From positions 1 to 64,000 of the forward strand of contig DASZTO010000034.1 of NCBI GenBank assembly GCA_035548175.1: a DNA stretch of 64,000 nt, in the 5' to 3' direction. Shown here in pieces: positions 15,962 to 24,117 of the stretch (position 1 is the first letter of the stretch; each line of letters begins with the position of its first letter). Below the pieces are notes generated by a model. It worked only from the letters and a program-made list of their open reading frames with translations. It did not search any database and was not told the origin of the DNA. Source of the DNA: CALCHA01 sp035548175 (GTDB lineage: Bacteria; Planctomycetota; Phycisphaerae; WQYP01). A program made the translations under genes and the position numbers.

Positions 15962-18895
15962 ATGGTGCGGCGGATGATCGGCGTGCTGGCGGTGCTGCTG
16001 TTCGTGCGGATGTCGGCGGCGGCGATCGATCCGCTGGCCGCGACGCCTTACGTGGAGACCGCCGCAAGCGCTGGAAGTTTTCCGCTGGTCGCCAACGGCA
16101 CCGCGGCGACGCTGGCGGTCGATGCGCAGGACTGGCCCGGCGTCCTGCGTGCGGCGGGAGATTTGCGGTCCGATGTGAAACGCGTCACGGCGCGCAATGC
16201 CTCACTTGTGAACAAGATCGAGGGGGCCGGGCGGACGGTCGTGATCATCGGCACGGCGGGAAAGAGCGCTCTGCTGGATGCCCTCGCCAAGGCGGGGAAA
16301 GTCGATTTGTCGCCATTGAAGGGGAAGTGGGAATCGTTCTTCATTCAGGTGGTGAGCGATCCGATGCCCGGCGTGGCGAGCGCGCTGGTGATTGCGGGGA
16401 GCGACAAGCGCGGGACGATTTATGGGATTTATGATGTGAGCGAGAACATCGGGGTTTCGCCGTGGTATTGGTGGGCGGATGTGACGCCGCGGCATCAGGA
16501 CTCGCTGTTTGTGAAGGCGGGGATTTATCGGCAGGGGGAGCCGTCGGTGAAATATCGCGGGATTTTCATCAACGATGAGGCGCCGGATTTGTCTAATTGG
16601 GTGAAGGAGAAATACGGGACGGTGGCGGGGATGCCGAACGTGGCGAATTATAATCACGAATTTTACGCGCATGTGTTTGAGCTGATTTTGCGGCTCAAGG
16701 GAAACTATCTATGGCCGGCGATGTGGAACAACGCGTTCAACGAGGATGATCCGGAGAATCCGAAGCTGGCGGATGAATATGGCATCGTGATGGGGACTTC
16801 GCACCAGGAGCCGATGCTGCGGGCGCAGAAGGAGTGGGATCGCCGGCATCGGCAAAGCTGGAATTACTACACGGATGCGGCGACGCTGCAGGAATTCTGG
16901 AAGGAGGGGGTGGTGCGGAATAAGGATTACGAGAGCATCCTGACGATCGGGCTGCGCGGGGCGAATGACACGCCGATGATTCCCGGCGGGACGCGCGAGC
17001 AGTCGATGGCGCTGTTGAAGGAGATCATCGGGGCGCAGCGGAAGATTATTGCGGAGACGTTGAATCCGGATCCGGCGAAGGTGCCGCAGTTGTGGTGTCC
17101 GTACAAGGAGGTGCTGGATTATTACGACGCGGGTTTTCGTGTGCCGGACGATGTGACGATTTTGTGGACGGACGACAACTGGGGGAACATTCGGCGATTA
17201 CCGACGGCGGAGGAGCGGGGCCGCGCGGGCGGGGCGGGGATTTATTATCACTTCGATTACGTGGGCGGGCCGCGGAATTACAAGTGGGTGAACACGAATC
17301 CGCTGCCGAAGATTTGGGAGGAGATGACGCGGGCGAAGGCGTATGGGGCGGATCGGATTTGGATTGTGAACGTGGGGCATTTGAAGGGGCTGGAGTTGCC
17401 GCTGGATTACTTCATGCACCTGGCGTGGGATGGCGGGGCGTGGACGAATGAGAACATTGACGATTTCACGCGGCGGTGGGCGGAGCGGGAATTCGGAGCG
17501 GAGTATGCGGGGGAGATCGCGGATATTTTGACGAAGGAGACGCAGTACAACGGGCGGCGGAAGCCGGAGCTTTTGGAACCCGGAACATATAGTTTAGTGA
17601 ATTATGATGAAGCGGATCGGGTGGCAGGGGATTTTGATTCTTTAGAGAAGCGGGCGGAGGCGGTGTATGCGAAGTTGCCGGACCAGGAGCGGGATGCGTT
17701 CTATGAGATCGTGCTGTTTCCGGTGAAGGCGTGCGCGCAGGTGAATGCGCTGTATGTGGCGGCGGGGAAGAACGCGTTGTATGCACAGCAGGGGCGGGCG
17801 AGCGCGAATGACTGGGCGGCGAAGACCCGGGCGCTGTTTCAGGCGGATGCGGACCTGATGGACGAATACAACCACAAGCTGGGCGGCGGGCGGTGGGATC
17901 ATTTTATGGATCAGGTGCATATCGGGTATCGGAGCTGGCAGGATCCGCCGCGGAATGTGATGCCGGCGGTGCGTGAGATGGAGGTGCCGGCGGACCCGGC
18001 GATGGGGATTGCGGTGGAGGGGTCGGCGGAGAGTTGGCCGAAGGATGAGGGGGCGGGGCCGGCGTTAGCGCGGATGGATGTGTTTAACAAGCAGCGGCGG
18101 TTTGTGGATGTTTTCAATCGGGGGCGCGGGGAGTTTTCATTTACGGCCACGGGATCGGAGCCGTGGATCACGGTTTCGCCAGCGGGGGGAACGGTGACGG
18201 CGGAGACGCGGGTGAGGGTGGGTGTGGATTGGAGCAAAGCGCCGGCGGGCGTGTCGAGCGGGGAGGTGCGGATCGCGGGGGCGGGCAAGAGCGTGGCTGT
18301 GAAGGTGGAGGCGTTTCGGCCGGAGGATGGGGGCGTGACGCCGGCGAATCTGGAGGGGTTTGTCGAGGGAGACGGGGTGGTGTCGATGGAGGCGGCGGAT
18401 TTTACGCGCAACGTGGCGGCGGGTTTGGCGAAGTGGGCGAAGATTGAGGATTATGGTCGGACGGGCGCGGGGATGACGATTTTGCCGGTGACTGCGGGCA
18501 GCGTGACGCCAGGAGTTGGGGGGCCTTGCCTTGAGTACAAGATGTATTTGTTTGATGGGGGGAATGTGGCGTTGCATGCGCTGCTGGGGCCGACGTTGAA
18601 TGTGGATCCGGAGCGCGGGGTGCGGGTGGCGTTTTCGTGGGATGGGGATTCGCCGGAGATCGTGGATGCGGTGCCGAAGGGATACAACGCGCAGAACGGG
18701 AATCGGGATTGGGAGAAGGTGGTGAAGGACAATTGCCGGGAGGTGGTGTGGAAGCATGCGGTTGCTGGCGGCGGCTATCACACGTTGAAGGTGTGGATGG
18801 TGGATCCGGGCGTTGTGGTGGAGAAGCTGGTGGTGGATTGCGGTGGGATGAAGCCGAGTTATTTGGGACCGCCGGAGAGTTTTCGACGGCGGTAA
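15962..18895 (+). CDS. Secreted GH115 xylan alpha-1,2-glucuronidase
   Basis: The 977-residue protein has a signal peptide (MVRRMIGVLAVLLFVRMSAA) and the full GH115 length. Recognisable blocks are RGTIYGIYDVSENIGVSPWY, KYRGIFINDEAPDL, LRLKGNYLWPAMWNNAFNED, GIVMGTSHQEPM, ILWTDDNWGNIRRLP and YYHFDYVGGPRNYKW. GH115 enzymes remove glucuronic or 4-O-methylglucuronic acid from internal xylose units of glucuronoxylan. The C-terminal part after about residue 690 holds beta-sandwich domains, including PWITVSPAGGTV. AAGGAGA six to twelve bases upstream fixes the start. It is the last gene of the operon and is followed by an inverted repeat that probably ends transcription. Confidence 0.93.
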   Translation: MVRRMIGVLAVLLFVRMSAAAIDPLAATPYVETAASAGSFPLVANGTAATLAVDAQDWPGVLRAAGDLRSDVKRVTARNASLVNKIEGAGRTVVIIGTAGKSALLDALAKAGKVDLSPLKGKWESFFIQVVSDPMPGVASALVIAGSDKRGTIYGIYDVSENIGVSPWYWWADVTPRHQDSLFVKAGIYRQGEPSVKYRGIFINDEAPDLSNWVKEKYGTVAGMPNVANYNHEFYAHVFELILRLKGNYLWPAMWNNAFNEDDPENPKLADEYGIVMGTSHQEPMLRAQKEWDRRHRQSWNYYTDAATLQEFWKEGVVRNKDYESILTIGLRGANDTPMIPGGTREQSMALLKEIIGAQRKIIAETLNPDPAKVPQLWCPYKEVLDYYDAGFRVPDDVTILWTDDNWGNIRRLPTAEERGRAGGAGIYYHFDYVGGPRNYKWVNTNPLPKIWEEMTRAKAYGADRIWIVNVGHLKGLELPLDYFMHLAWDGGAWTNENIDDFTRRWAEREFGAEYAGEIADILTKETQYNGRRKPELLEPGTYSLVNYDEADRVAGDFDSLEKRAEAVYAKLPDQERDAFYEIVLFPVKACAQVNALYVAAGKNALYAQQGRASANDWAAKTRALFQADADLMDEYNHKLGGGRWDHFMDQVHIGYRSWQDPPRNVMPAVREMEVPADPAMGIAVEGSAESWPKDEGAGPALARMDVFNKQRRFVDVFNRGRGEFSFTATGSEPWITVSPAGGTVTAETRVRVGVDWSKAPAGVSSGEVRIAGAGKSVAVKVEAFRPEDGGVTPANLEGFVEGDGVVSMEAADFTRNVAAGLAKWAKIEDYGRTGAGMTILPVTAGSVTPGVGGPCLEYKMYLFDGGNVALHALLGPTLNVDPERGVRVAFSWDGDSPEIVDAVPKGYNAQNGNRDWEKVVKDNCREVVWKHAVAGGGYHTLKVWMVDPGVVVEKLVVDCGGMKPSYLGPPESFRRR

Positions 18896-18896
18896 A

Positions 18897-19011
18897 TGGC
18901 CACGAAAAACACGAAGTGCACGAAACGATTTTAAAACCACGGAGAGCACGGAGTGCACGGAGGAGGGAAAGTTGATGGAAGTTCCGTGTGCTTCGTGTGC
19001 TCCGTGGTTTT
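18897..19011. terminator. CACGGAG-type inverted repeat between convergent genes
   Basis: CACGAA units (GCCACGAAAAACACGAAG) start just after the GH115 stop. Arms at 18933-18960 (AAAACCACGGAG...) and 18984-19011 (...CTCCGTGGTTTT) are reverse complements at about 23 of 28 positions with a 23-base loop. The gap 18896-19077 lies between GH115 (+) and the GHMP kinase (-), so the hairpin, ending in a T-run, may terminate both. It is assembled from the modules of the dispersed repeat. Confidence 0.6.
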
Positions 19012-19077
19012 GATTTGGGTTTTGGGACGGCCTTGGGGACGTATTTGGTTGTCAGAGAACGGGTGAGGTTGGGCGCG

Positions 19078-20526
19078 TCACACGGGTTGGCCTTGCCAGC
19101 CGCGGGGGCCGAAGGCGTAGCGGCGTGCGCCGAATTCGACGGCGCCGGGGCTGGTGCCTTCGAAGAGGTCGGGCATGGCGCCGACGCGGCGGGAGTAATC
19201 GACGGCGATTTGGGGGATGTGCTGGGCGAGTGCGGCAAGTTCGCCGAAGACGGCGACGGTGCCGCCGGTGCCGCCGCCAGTGATTTTGGCGCCATAGAGG
19301 CCGGACTGGGGGCCGCGTTTTTTGACGGCGTCGACGAGGAAATCGACTTCGGGCACGGAAAGGTGGCAGTTGTTTTTGTAGCTGTCATGGGCGCCGAACA
19401 TGAACTGGCCGGCCTGGATGAGGGCGGGTTTGTCGCCCTTGGCGGCGCGGCGGAGGGCGTCCATGAAGCCCAGGACGCGCTCGTTTTCCTCGATGGGATG
19501 GCGCGTGGGGCCGGCGACGCGGTAGGTGGCGTCGGGGTGGATGGTGGTGACGGGATCGTCGTGGGTTTTGTGTTCGGCGAGGAAGCGCGAGCCGAGGATG
19601 GTTTCGGGGAGCTCGGGGGCGTATTCGGCGAATTCGGCGGAGGAGAGTTCGGTGAGGTAGGTGATGGGGGAGCGGCCGGTTTTGGCGCGGGCGGCGTTGA
19701 TGAGTTTTTTGCCGATGAAAGCGCCGATGCGGACATCGGCGTAGGGATTGGCGGCGACGGAGTGGCGGACCATGGAGTTGATGCCGACGAAGCCCGCGCC
19801 GGGGGGAATTTCGACATCGCCGAGGACCTGTCCGGGGCGGCAGAGGATGTGGAGGAGTTTGCCCTGGCGGCCGGAGGTGATGGCGGTCTGGTCCATGATG
19901 CCGCAGGGAGCGCCGACGACGTGGTTTTCGGCCATTTGACCGAGGCGTGCGAGGCGCGGGGCGTCGAGGTTGAGGCCGAGGTAGGCGTTGAGGCAGGCGA
20001 GGGTGCCGATTTCGACTGCGGCGGAGGAACCAATGCCGACGTTCATGGGGACGGCGGAAAGCAGGAGCATGGAGAAGCCGTAGGGGATGGTGATCGATTC
20101 CTCTTTGAGGAGGGTGAAGATGGAGCCGCCGATGTAGGCGGCCCAGTTGACGAGGGGGTTGGCGTGGCAGAGGTCGCGGACATCGGCGTAGGAGGCGAGG
20201 GTGTCGCCGGAGGCGAGGTAGGAGAGGGGGATGCGAGTTTCGACGGGCAGGGATTTTTTCTGCGGCTGGCCGATCTGAAGGGTGCGGAGGCGGAGGGTGG
20301 AATCGGTGCGGGGCTGGAGGGCGATGAGCATACCGCGGCCGAGGACGGCTTCGCAGACGTTGGCGCCGGAGTAATCGGCGATGCCGCCCATGACGTCGAG
20401 GCGTGCGGGGACGCGTGCAGTCCAGATTTGGCCGGAGTTGAAGAAAGAGGCGAGGCCGGTGGGATCGGCGTTGGGTTTTTTGAGGAGAGATTCGAATTCG
20501 AGGACTTCGGGGGGGAGTGTGGTCAT
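19078..20526 (-). CDS. GHMP sugar kinase, L-arabinokinase/galactokinase-like
   Basis: The 482-residue protein is a GHMP kinase. The substrate motif reads ARLDVMGGIADYSGANV, which matches my recollection of plant L-arabinokinase (VMGGIADYSG) rather than the GEHTDY form of classical galactokinases. The ATP motif is PMNVGIGSSAAVEIG and the third motif GAKITGGGTGGTVAVF; ENHVVGAPCGIMDQ is also in the arabinokinase style. It should phosphorylate C1 of L-arabinose or galactose in the cytoplasm, which suits a cell degrading arabinoxylan or pectin. A longer in-frame start exists at 20664, but that segment encodes a GTCGTGAAGTCG repeat, so the ATG at 20526 behind AAAGG is chosen. It converges on GH115. 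Confidence 0.82.
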   Translation of the reverse strand: MTTLPPEVLEFESLLKKPNADPTGLASFFNSGQIWTARVPARLDVMGGIADYSGANVCEAVLGRGMLIALQPRTDSTLRLRTLQIGQPQKKSLPVETRIPLSYLASGDTLASYADVRDLCHANPLVNWAAYIGGSIFTLLKEESITIPYGFSMLLLSAVPMNVGIGSSAAVEIGTLACLNAYLGLNLDAPRLARLGQMAENHVVGAPCGIMDQTAITSGRQGKLLHILCRPGQVLGDVEIPPGAGFVGINSMVRHSVAANPYADVRIGAFIGKKLINAARAKTGRSPITYLTELSSAEFAEYAPELPETILGSRFLAEHKTHDDPVTTIHPDATYRVAGPTRHPIEENERVLGFMDALRRAAKGDKPALIQAGQFMFGAHDSYKNNCHLSVPEVDFLVDAVKKRGPQSGLYGAKITGGGTGGTVAVFGELAALAQHIPQIAVDYSRRVGAMPDLFEGTSPGAVEFGARRYAFGPRGWQGQPV

Positions 20527-20556
20527 GCGGGGCCTTTCGTGGTGGGCGGTGGGGTC

Positions 20557-20601
20557 GTCATGTCGTGAAGTCGTTAAATCGTCGCGTCGTGAAGTCAGCG
20601 G
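20557..20601. repeat. GTCGTGAAGTCGTTAAATC short-unit array
   Basis: Units GTCGTCATGTCGTGAAGTCG, TTAAATCGTC and GCGTCGTGAAGTC follow one another upstream of the GHMP kinase start. Read through, it would add a spurious TSRRDD/TSRHDD peptide to the N-terminus of the kinase. It is one of several short-unit families between genes in this window. Confidence 0.7.
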
Positions 20602-21025
20602 ATCGTGTGGGTGGCGATTGTAATCCGGGGTTGCGGGGGCGGGGAGGGGGGCGGATTTCGACATCTTGCGGATGAGGTCGGAAACAGATGTGGCGAGAGG
20701 CCAGACGAAACACGAAGGATGATGGGGCGAAGCGAAGAGCGGGAGACAGGGCGGCTGTGCCGGCGTCCAATGATCGCTGAAAATATATCTGGGAAGAGGG
20801 GCGGGTTTCAGAGGGGCTGGCGTATTCTCGCCGGCGCCTTCGTGGTCTTGGTTCGAGCGTGGATGTTGCCGCGCTTTGCCGGAAGTAGGGAAGGACTGTC
20901 ACAGTGGTGGATCGAGAGGTGGTGGAAGTGGCGGGGAGCATGCATGGTGCTGTGGTGGGTATTTGATTTCCGGGTGGGCGGTTCATTCAATGGGGGTATC
21001 TGGTGCATTTCTGAAGGAGAGTTTT
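20602..21025. other. Long intergenic stretch without a gene
   Basis: Between the GHMP kinase and the hemerythrin gene only degenerate repeat fragments are visible (CCAGACGAAACACGAAGG near 20703, GGGAGACAGGGCGGC near 20740). No open frame here has family features. The last 100 bp, with AAGGAGA at 21014-21020, form the leader of the hemerythrin gene. Confidence 0.5.
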
Positions 21026-21568
21026 ATGCCGGTGTCTTTGGGAGCGCGTGGGCAGGCGAGTTTTGAGCAGCCGTTGGAGTTGTTGCAGGACTGTCATCGG
21101 CGGATCGAGCATTTTCTGGGGGTTCTGTTGCGGGTGGTGGAGGAATCGGTGGATGGCGTGCTGGATGTGCCGCATCGGGAGGCGCTGCAAGCGGCGCTGA
21201 AATATTTTCGGGAAGCGGCGCCGCGGCACACGATGGATGAGGAGGAGTCTCTGTTTCCGCGGCTGCGGGCGTGCGGGGGCGAGGAGGTTCATGCGGCGCT
21301 GGCGCGGGTGGAGGCGTTGGAGGCGGATCATGTGCTTGCGGACGGCTTGCACCGGGAGGTGGATGCGCTGGCGGAGCGGTGGTTGCGGGAAGGGCGGTTG
21401 CCGGCGGAGGGGCGCGCGGAGATGCGGGAGCGGCTGGCGGCGCTGCGGGAGCTTTACCGGGGGCATCTGGAGGTGGAGGATCGGGAGATTTTTCCGCTGG
21501 CGGGCAAGGCGTTGACGGCGGAGGAGCTGGCGAGCGTGGGGCGGGAGATGAAGGCGCGGCGGGGGTGA
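21026..21568 (+). CDS. Hemerythrin-domain (HHE) protein
   Basis: The 180-residue all-helical protein carries the HHE/hemerythrin metal-ligand pattern: LLQDCHRRIEHFLG in helix 1, HTMDEEESLFPRL in helix 2, ALEADHVLADGLH in helix 3 and YRGHLEVEDREIFPL in helix 4. Such cytoplasmic proteins bind a di-iron centre and sense or store oxygen, or protect against nitric oxide or iron stress. The role here is unknown. AAGGAGA six bases upstream fixes the ATG. The gene stands alone on the plus strand between repeat-bearing gaps. Length is normal for a single-domain member. Confidence 0.85.
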   Translation: MPVSLGARGQASFEQPLELLQDCHRRIEHFLGVLLRVVEESVDGVLDVPHREALQAALKYFREAAPRHTMDEEESLFPRLRACGGEEVHAALARVEALEADHVLADGLHREVDALAERWLREGRLPAEGRAEMRERLAALRELYRGHLEVEDREIFPLAGKALTAEELASVGREMKARRG

Positions 21569-21589
21569 AGGGACTTGCGCGTAGCTGTG

Positions 21590-21665
21590 GCATTTGGACG
21601 GGGAGTGGCCGCTGATGGACGCGTATGGATGCCGATGCTTGGATTTTTTGCGGGGAAATTTGGAC
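21590..21665 (+). repeat. Fragment of the dispersed repeat (ATGGACGC module)
   Basis: GGAGTGGCCGCTGATGGACG, CGTATGGATGCCGATG, TTGGATTTTTTG and GGGGAAATTTGG correspond to the last third of copy C (GTGGCCGCCGATGGACGCGG ... GATTGGGGTGGGGAAATCTT). The CACGGAG, poly-C and CACGAA modules are missing. Confidence 0.65.
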
Positions 21666-21687
21666 GTGTGGCGTTGGGTAGCGGGTG

Positions 21688-22260
21688 TTATTGGGTGGTG
21701 ATGATGAGGGTGGATTGGGGGGAGGCGGGGTCGGGTTGGGCGAGGCCTTTTTCGGTGAGGGTGGTGAGGGTGTCGCGGGCGGTTTGGGTGGAGTGGCCGC
21801 TGGAGACGAGGTCGCTGAGGGAGAGGCGTCCGCCGTGGGATTTCGCGAGTTCGATGGATTGGGGGATGGGGAGGGTCATGTAGTCGGGGAATTCCCAGAG
21901 ATTTTTGCGGAGTTCGGTCCAGCGTTGGGAGGCGATGCCTTTTTTGGAGAGGGCCTGGAGGGTGCGGAGTGCGAGGTCGGGGTCGATGTCGAGGGCGGTG
22001 GCGGTTTCGCTGAGGGTGAGCAGGCCGTGGCGGGCTTCGGCGAGGCGCATGACTTCTTGCGTGGGAAGGGTGCGGGAGCGGCGGAAGAGTTCAGCGAGCT
22101 GGAGCAGAGCGAGGCCAGAGCAGATGAGGCCGGCGATGGCGGCTTCATGGGCGGAGTGATCGGAGGCGAGGTGAAAGAGGGATGGCGCGAGGAGGGCGAG
22201 GCCGATGACGAGGAGGGTGAGTGCGCCGGAGAGGGTGTAGGGTTTTCGGGAGCGGGGCAT
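21688..22260 (-). CDS. Two-helix membrane protein with duplicated winged-helix-like domain
   Basis: The 190-residue protein is not a family I recognise. Two hydrophobic helices (about 13-32 and 40-58) are followed by a soluble part with an internal duplication: EARHGLLTLSETATALDIDP (about 73-92) and AKSHGGRLSLSDLVSSGHST (about 138-157), each followed by a helix and a KKGIA/EKGLA end. This looks like two winged helix-turn-helix units facing the cytoplasm. A membrane-tethered regulator is a possible reading, but binding to DNA is not shown. The start is the ATG at 22260; the longer frame from 22470 has no upstream support. It is convergent with the hemerythrin gene. Confidence 0.6.
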   Translation of the reverse strand: MPRSRKPYTLSGALTLLVIGLALLAPSLFHLASDHSAHEAAIAGLICSGLALLQLAELFRRSRTLPTQEVMRLAEARHGLLTLSETATALDIDPDLALRTLQALSKKGIASQRWTELRKNLWEFPDYMTLPIPQSIELAKSHGGRLSLSDLVSSGHSTQTARDTLTTLTEKGLAQPDPASPQSTLIITTQ

Positions 22261-22442
22261 AGGGGTATTGTCGCGGGAGGGACGGAAAAGAACAAAGCCA
22301 GGCGGTGCACAGTCGCCACCAAGCCGGAATGCAGGGAAAAACCAGAAAAGATGGTGGATCGATTGTGGCAGAGCGTGGAGGCGTTTCGGTTGGGGAATCG
22401 TTGAAGAGGGTAAGCAGGGAGGAGGCGGGGGGTAAGAGGTTG

Positions 22443-22673
22443 TTACGGCGCGGAGAAGTGACGAGCACATCGAAGCGTGCTGCGAGCCATTTCGAGGACT
22501 GCCACAGCCTGATCGCGGGTGACGGTCGGGAAGTCGGCGAGGAAGTCAGCGAGGGTGCTGGTTCCTTCAAGATAATCCCATAAGGCGGCGACGGAGACGC
22601 GTGTGCCGGCAAAGCAGGGCATGCCGCCCATGATTTCCGGATCAATTCGGACGAGTTGTGTGTCGGTAAGCAT
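22443..22673 (-). CDS. DUF433 (VapB45-like) small protein without adjacent toxin
   Basis: The 76-residue protein is a DUF433 member: MLTDTQLVRIDPEIMGGMPC, FAGTRVSVAALWDYLEG and FLADFPTVTRDQAVAVLEMA are the hallmark blocks of the IxxDPxIxxGxPxxxGTRIxV family. DUF433 proteins usually act as antitoxins to a PIN-like DUF5615 toxin encoded directly downstream. No such gene is present here: the 180 bp downstream hold no frame with PIN residues. It may be an orphan left from a decayed pair, or act on a distant toxin. The length is normal. Confidence 0.75.
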   Translation of the reverse strand: MLTDTQLVRIDPEIMGGMPCFAGTRVSVAALWDYLEGTSTLADFLADFPTVTRDQAVAVLEMARSTLRCARHFSAP

Positions 22674-22963
22674 AAGGGTCTACGCAAACATTCTACCATG
22701 AAAGCGAGGATCGGAGAGGGAATCGCCTCGACAGGGACTCGTCCTTCGTGCACTGGGCGCCAAGGACCGCCATGGGGACTCCCCGGACGGCAAGACTTTG
22801 TACTGAGCAGTGATGATCAGGCCGGCGAAACGAAAAATGCAGGGCGGGGGAATGAAAAAACGCGACGAGAGCGAGGGCATGGAAGGGGGCGCTCGGAGCA
22901 AGAAGCCAAGGGCAAGATGCGGAGCGGGAATGGGAATGGGAAGTAGCGCGACAATGCAATGGA

Positions 22964-23830
22964 TCAGTGGTGGGGCAATGTGCGGAGGATTTCCACGAGT
23001 TTGGCGGCAATGGCGATGCTGAGAAAGATGTCGAGGATGAAATAGCAGCCGGCGATGAGGGCGCGGGCCATCGTGGGGAAGTCGACGATGGTGTGGATGA
23101 TGTAGCCGACGAGGGTGATGAGGGTGAGGATGAGGACGATTTCGGGGGCGTGGACTTGGCGCAGGGTTTGGAGTTGTTCGTCCATGTGGGTTGCGCCGAG
23201 GAGGGCGGTGACGACCCAGAAAGCGGGGAGGAAGATGCCGGTGATTCCGAAGACAGGCCAGCGTTTGCTGGTAAGGATGAGTGCACGGAGGTAGCCGACG
23301 AAGAAGGTGATGAAAATCAGGACGATGACGAAAAGAAAGGCGAGGGCTCCGACGATGGGCGGCCCGGCGAAAGAGAGGAACGTGAGAATGAGCGCGAGGG
23401 CCTGGAGATAGAAGAGGGGGGAATAGAGGAAGAGGCCGGCGAAGGAGAGGCTGCCGGAGGAGTTGCGGGAGGCGGTGGTTTTGACGCGAACGAAGCGGCT
23501 GGTGTCGGGAGGCGGCGGCGCCTCGACGACGGGGGTCGGGACGTAGATGCGATCTTGGAGGGGGGCGGCGTTGTCTTCGGCGGCGGCGAGAGCGGCGAGG
23601 TCGTAGTCGCCGGCGAGGGGGTCGGGTTCGGGCGGGGGCGTCGGGATGGCGGCGCGTTTTGCGGGGGAGGCGGCGCGTTTTGCGGGGGCAGCGGCGAGGG
23701 CGGGGGCGGCGGGGGCGAGTGGGACTTTGATGGGTCCTCCGCAGGCGGGGCATTTGACGGTTTTTCCGCCGAGTTTTCGGCTGACGCGGTAGTTTTTATC
23801 GCAGGCGGTGCAGAGGGCGTCGAGGGGCAT
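22964..23830 (-). CDS. Zinc-ribbon multipass membrane protein of unknown function
   Basis: The 288-residue protein starts MPLDALCTACDKNYRVSRKL and continues KTVKCPACGGPI, two CxxC pairs forming an MJ0042-like zinc ribbon (residues 7-32). A Pro/Ala-rich linker (35-125) leads to about five hydrophobic helices (roughly 130-285), including FLYSPLFYLQALALILTFLS. Proteins with a zinc ribbon, low-complexity linker and membrane domain are common in Planctomycetota and uncharacterised. The ATG at 23830 puts the ribbon at the N-terminus as expected, so the longer frame from 23959 is rejected. It lies downstream of dnaA on the same strand, 287 bp away. Confidence 0.65.
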   Translation of the reverse strand: MPLDALCTACDKNYRVSRKLGGKTVKCPACGGPIKVPLAPAAPALAAAPAKRAASPAKRAAIPTPPPEPDPLAGDYDLAALAAAEDNAAPLQDRIYVPTPVVEAPPPPDTSRFVRVKTTASRNSSGSLSFAGLFLYSPLFYLQALALILTFLSFAGPPIVGALAFLFVIVLIFITFFVGYLRALILTSKRWPVFGITGIFLPAFWVVTALLGATHMDEQLQTLRQVHAPEIVLILTLITLVGYIIHTIVDFPTMARALIAGCYFILDIFLSIAIAAKLVEILRTLPHH

Positions 23831-24117
23831 GATGGGACTCCTGGGTGTGCAGGCCGGTGGGAAGCGTTGCGAGCCGGGAGCACTGAGACCGAGCGGGCAT
23901 GAAAACGCCGAGGGTGGTGCGTGGGTGATAGGTGGATACTTCTCCCGGGATGGAGACAAGTGTGCCGCCGGGTAGAGGCAAAAGCAAGGGGAAACTTGGG
24001 GGGGAACAGCTGACGCGCGGGGGCGCGGGAGGGGTCCGGGGGCGGTGGGATGGCCCTGGGGGTTGCGAAGAGGGTGGGTTGGCGGAGGCGGCCCCCAAAG
24101 AGGGGACGGGCGGGGGA

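Noticed and set aside
22700..22810. Structured RNA in the gap between the DUF433 and zinc-ribbon genes
   Set aside because: A GTCCTT/AAGGAC stem and repeated GGGACTC words are present, but no known ribozyme or riboswitch core can be drawn; too weak to report as a feature.
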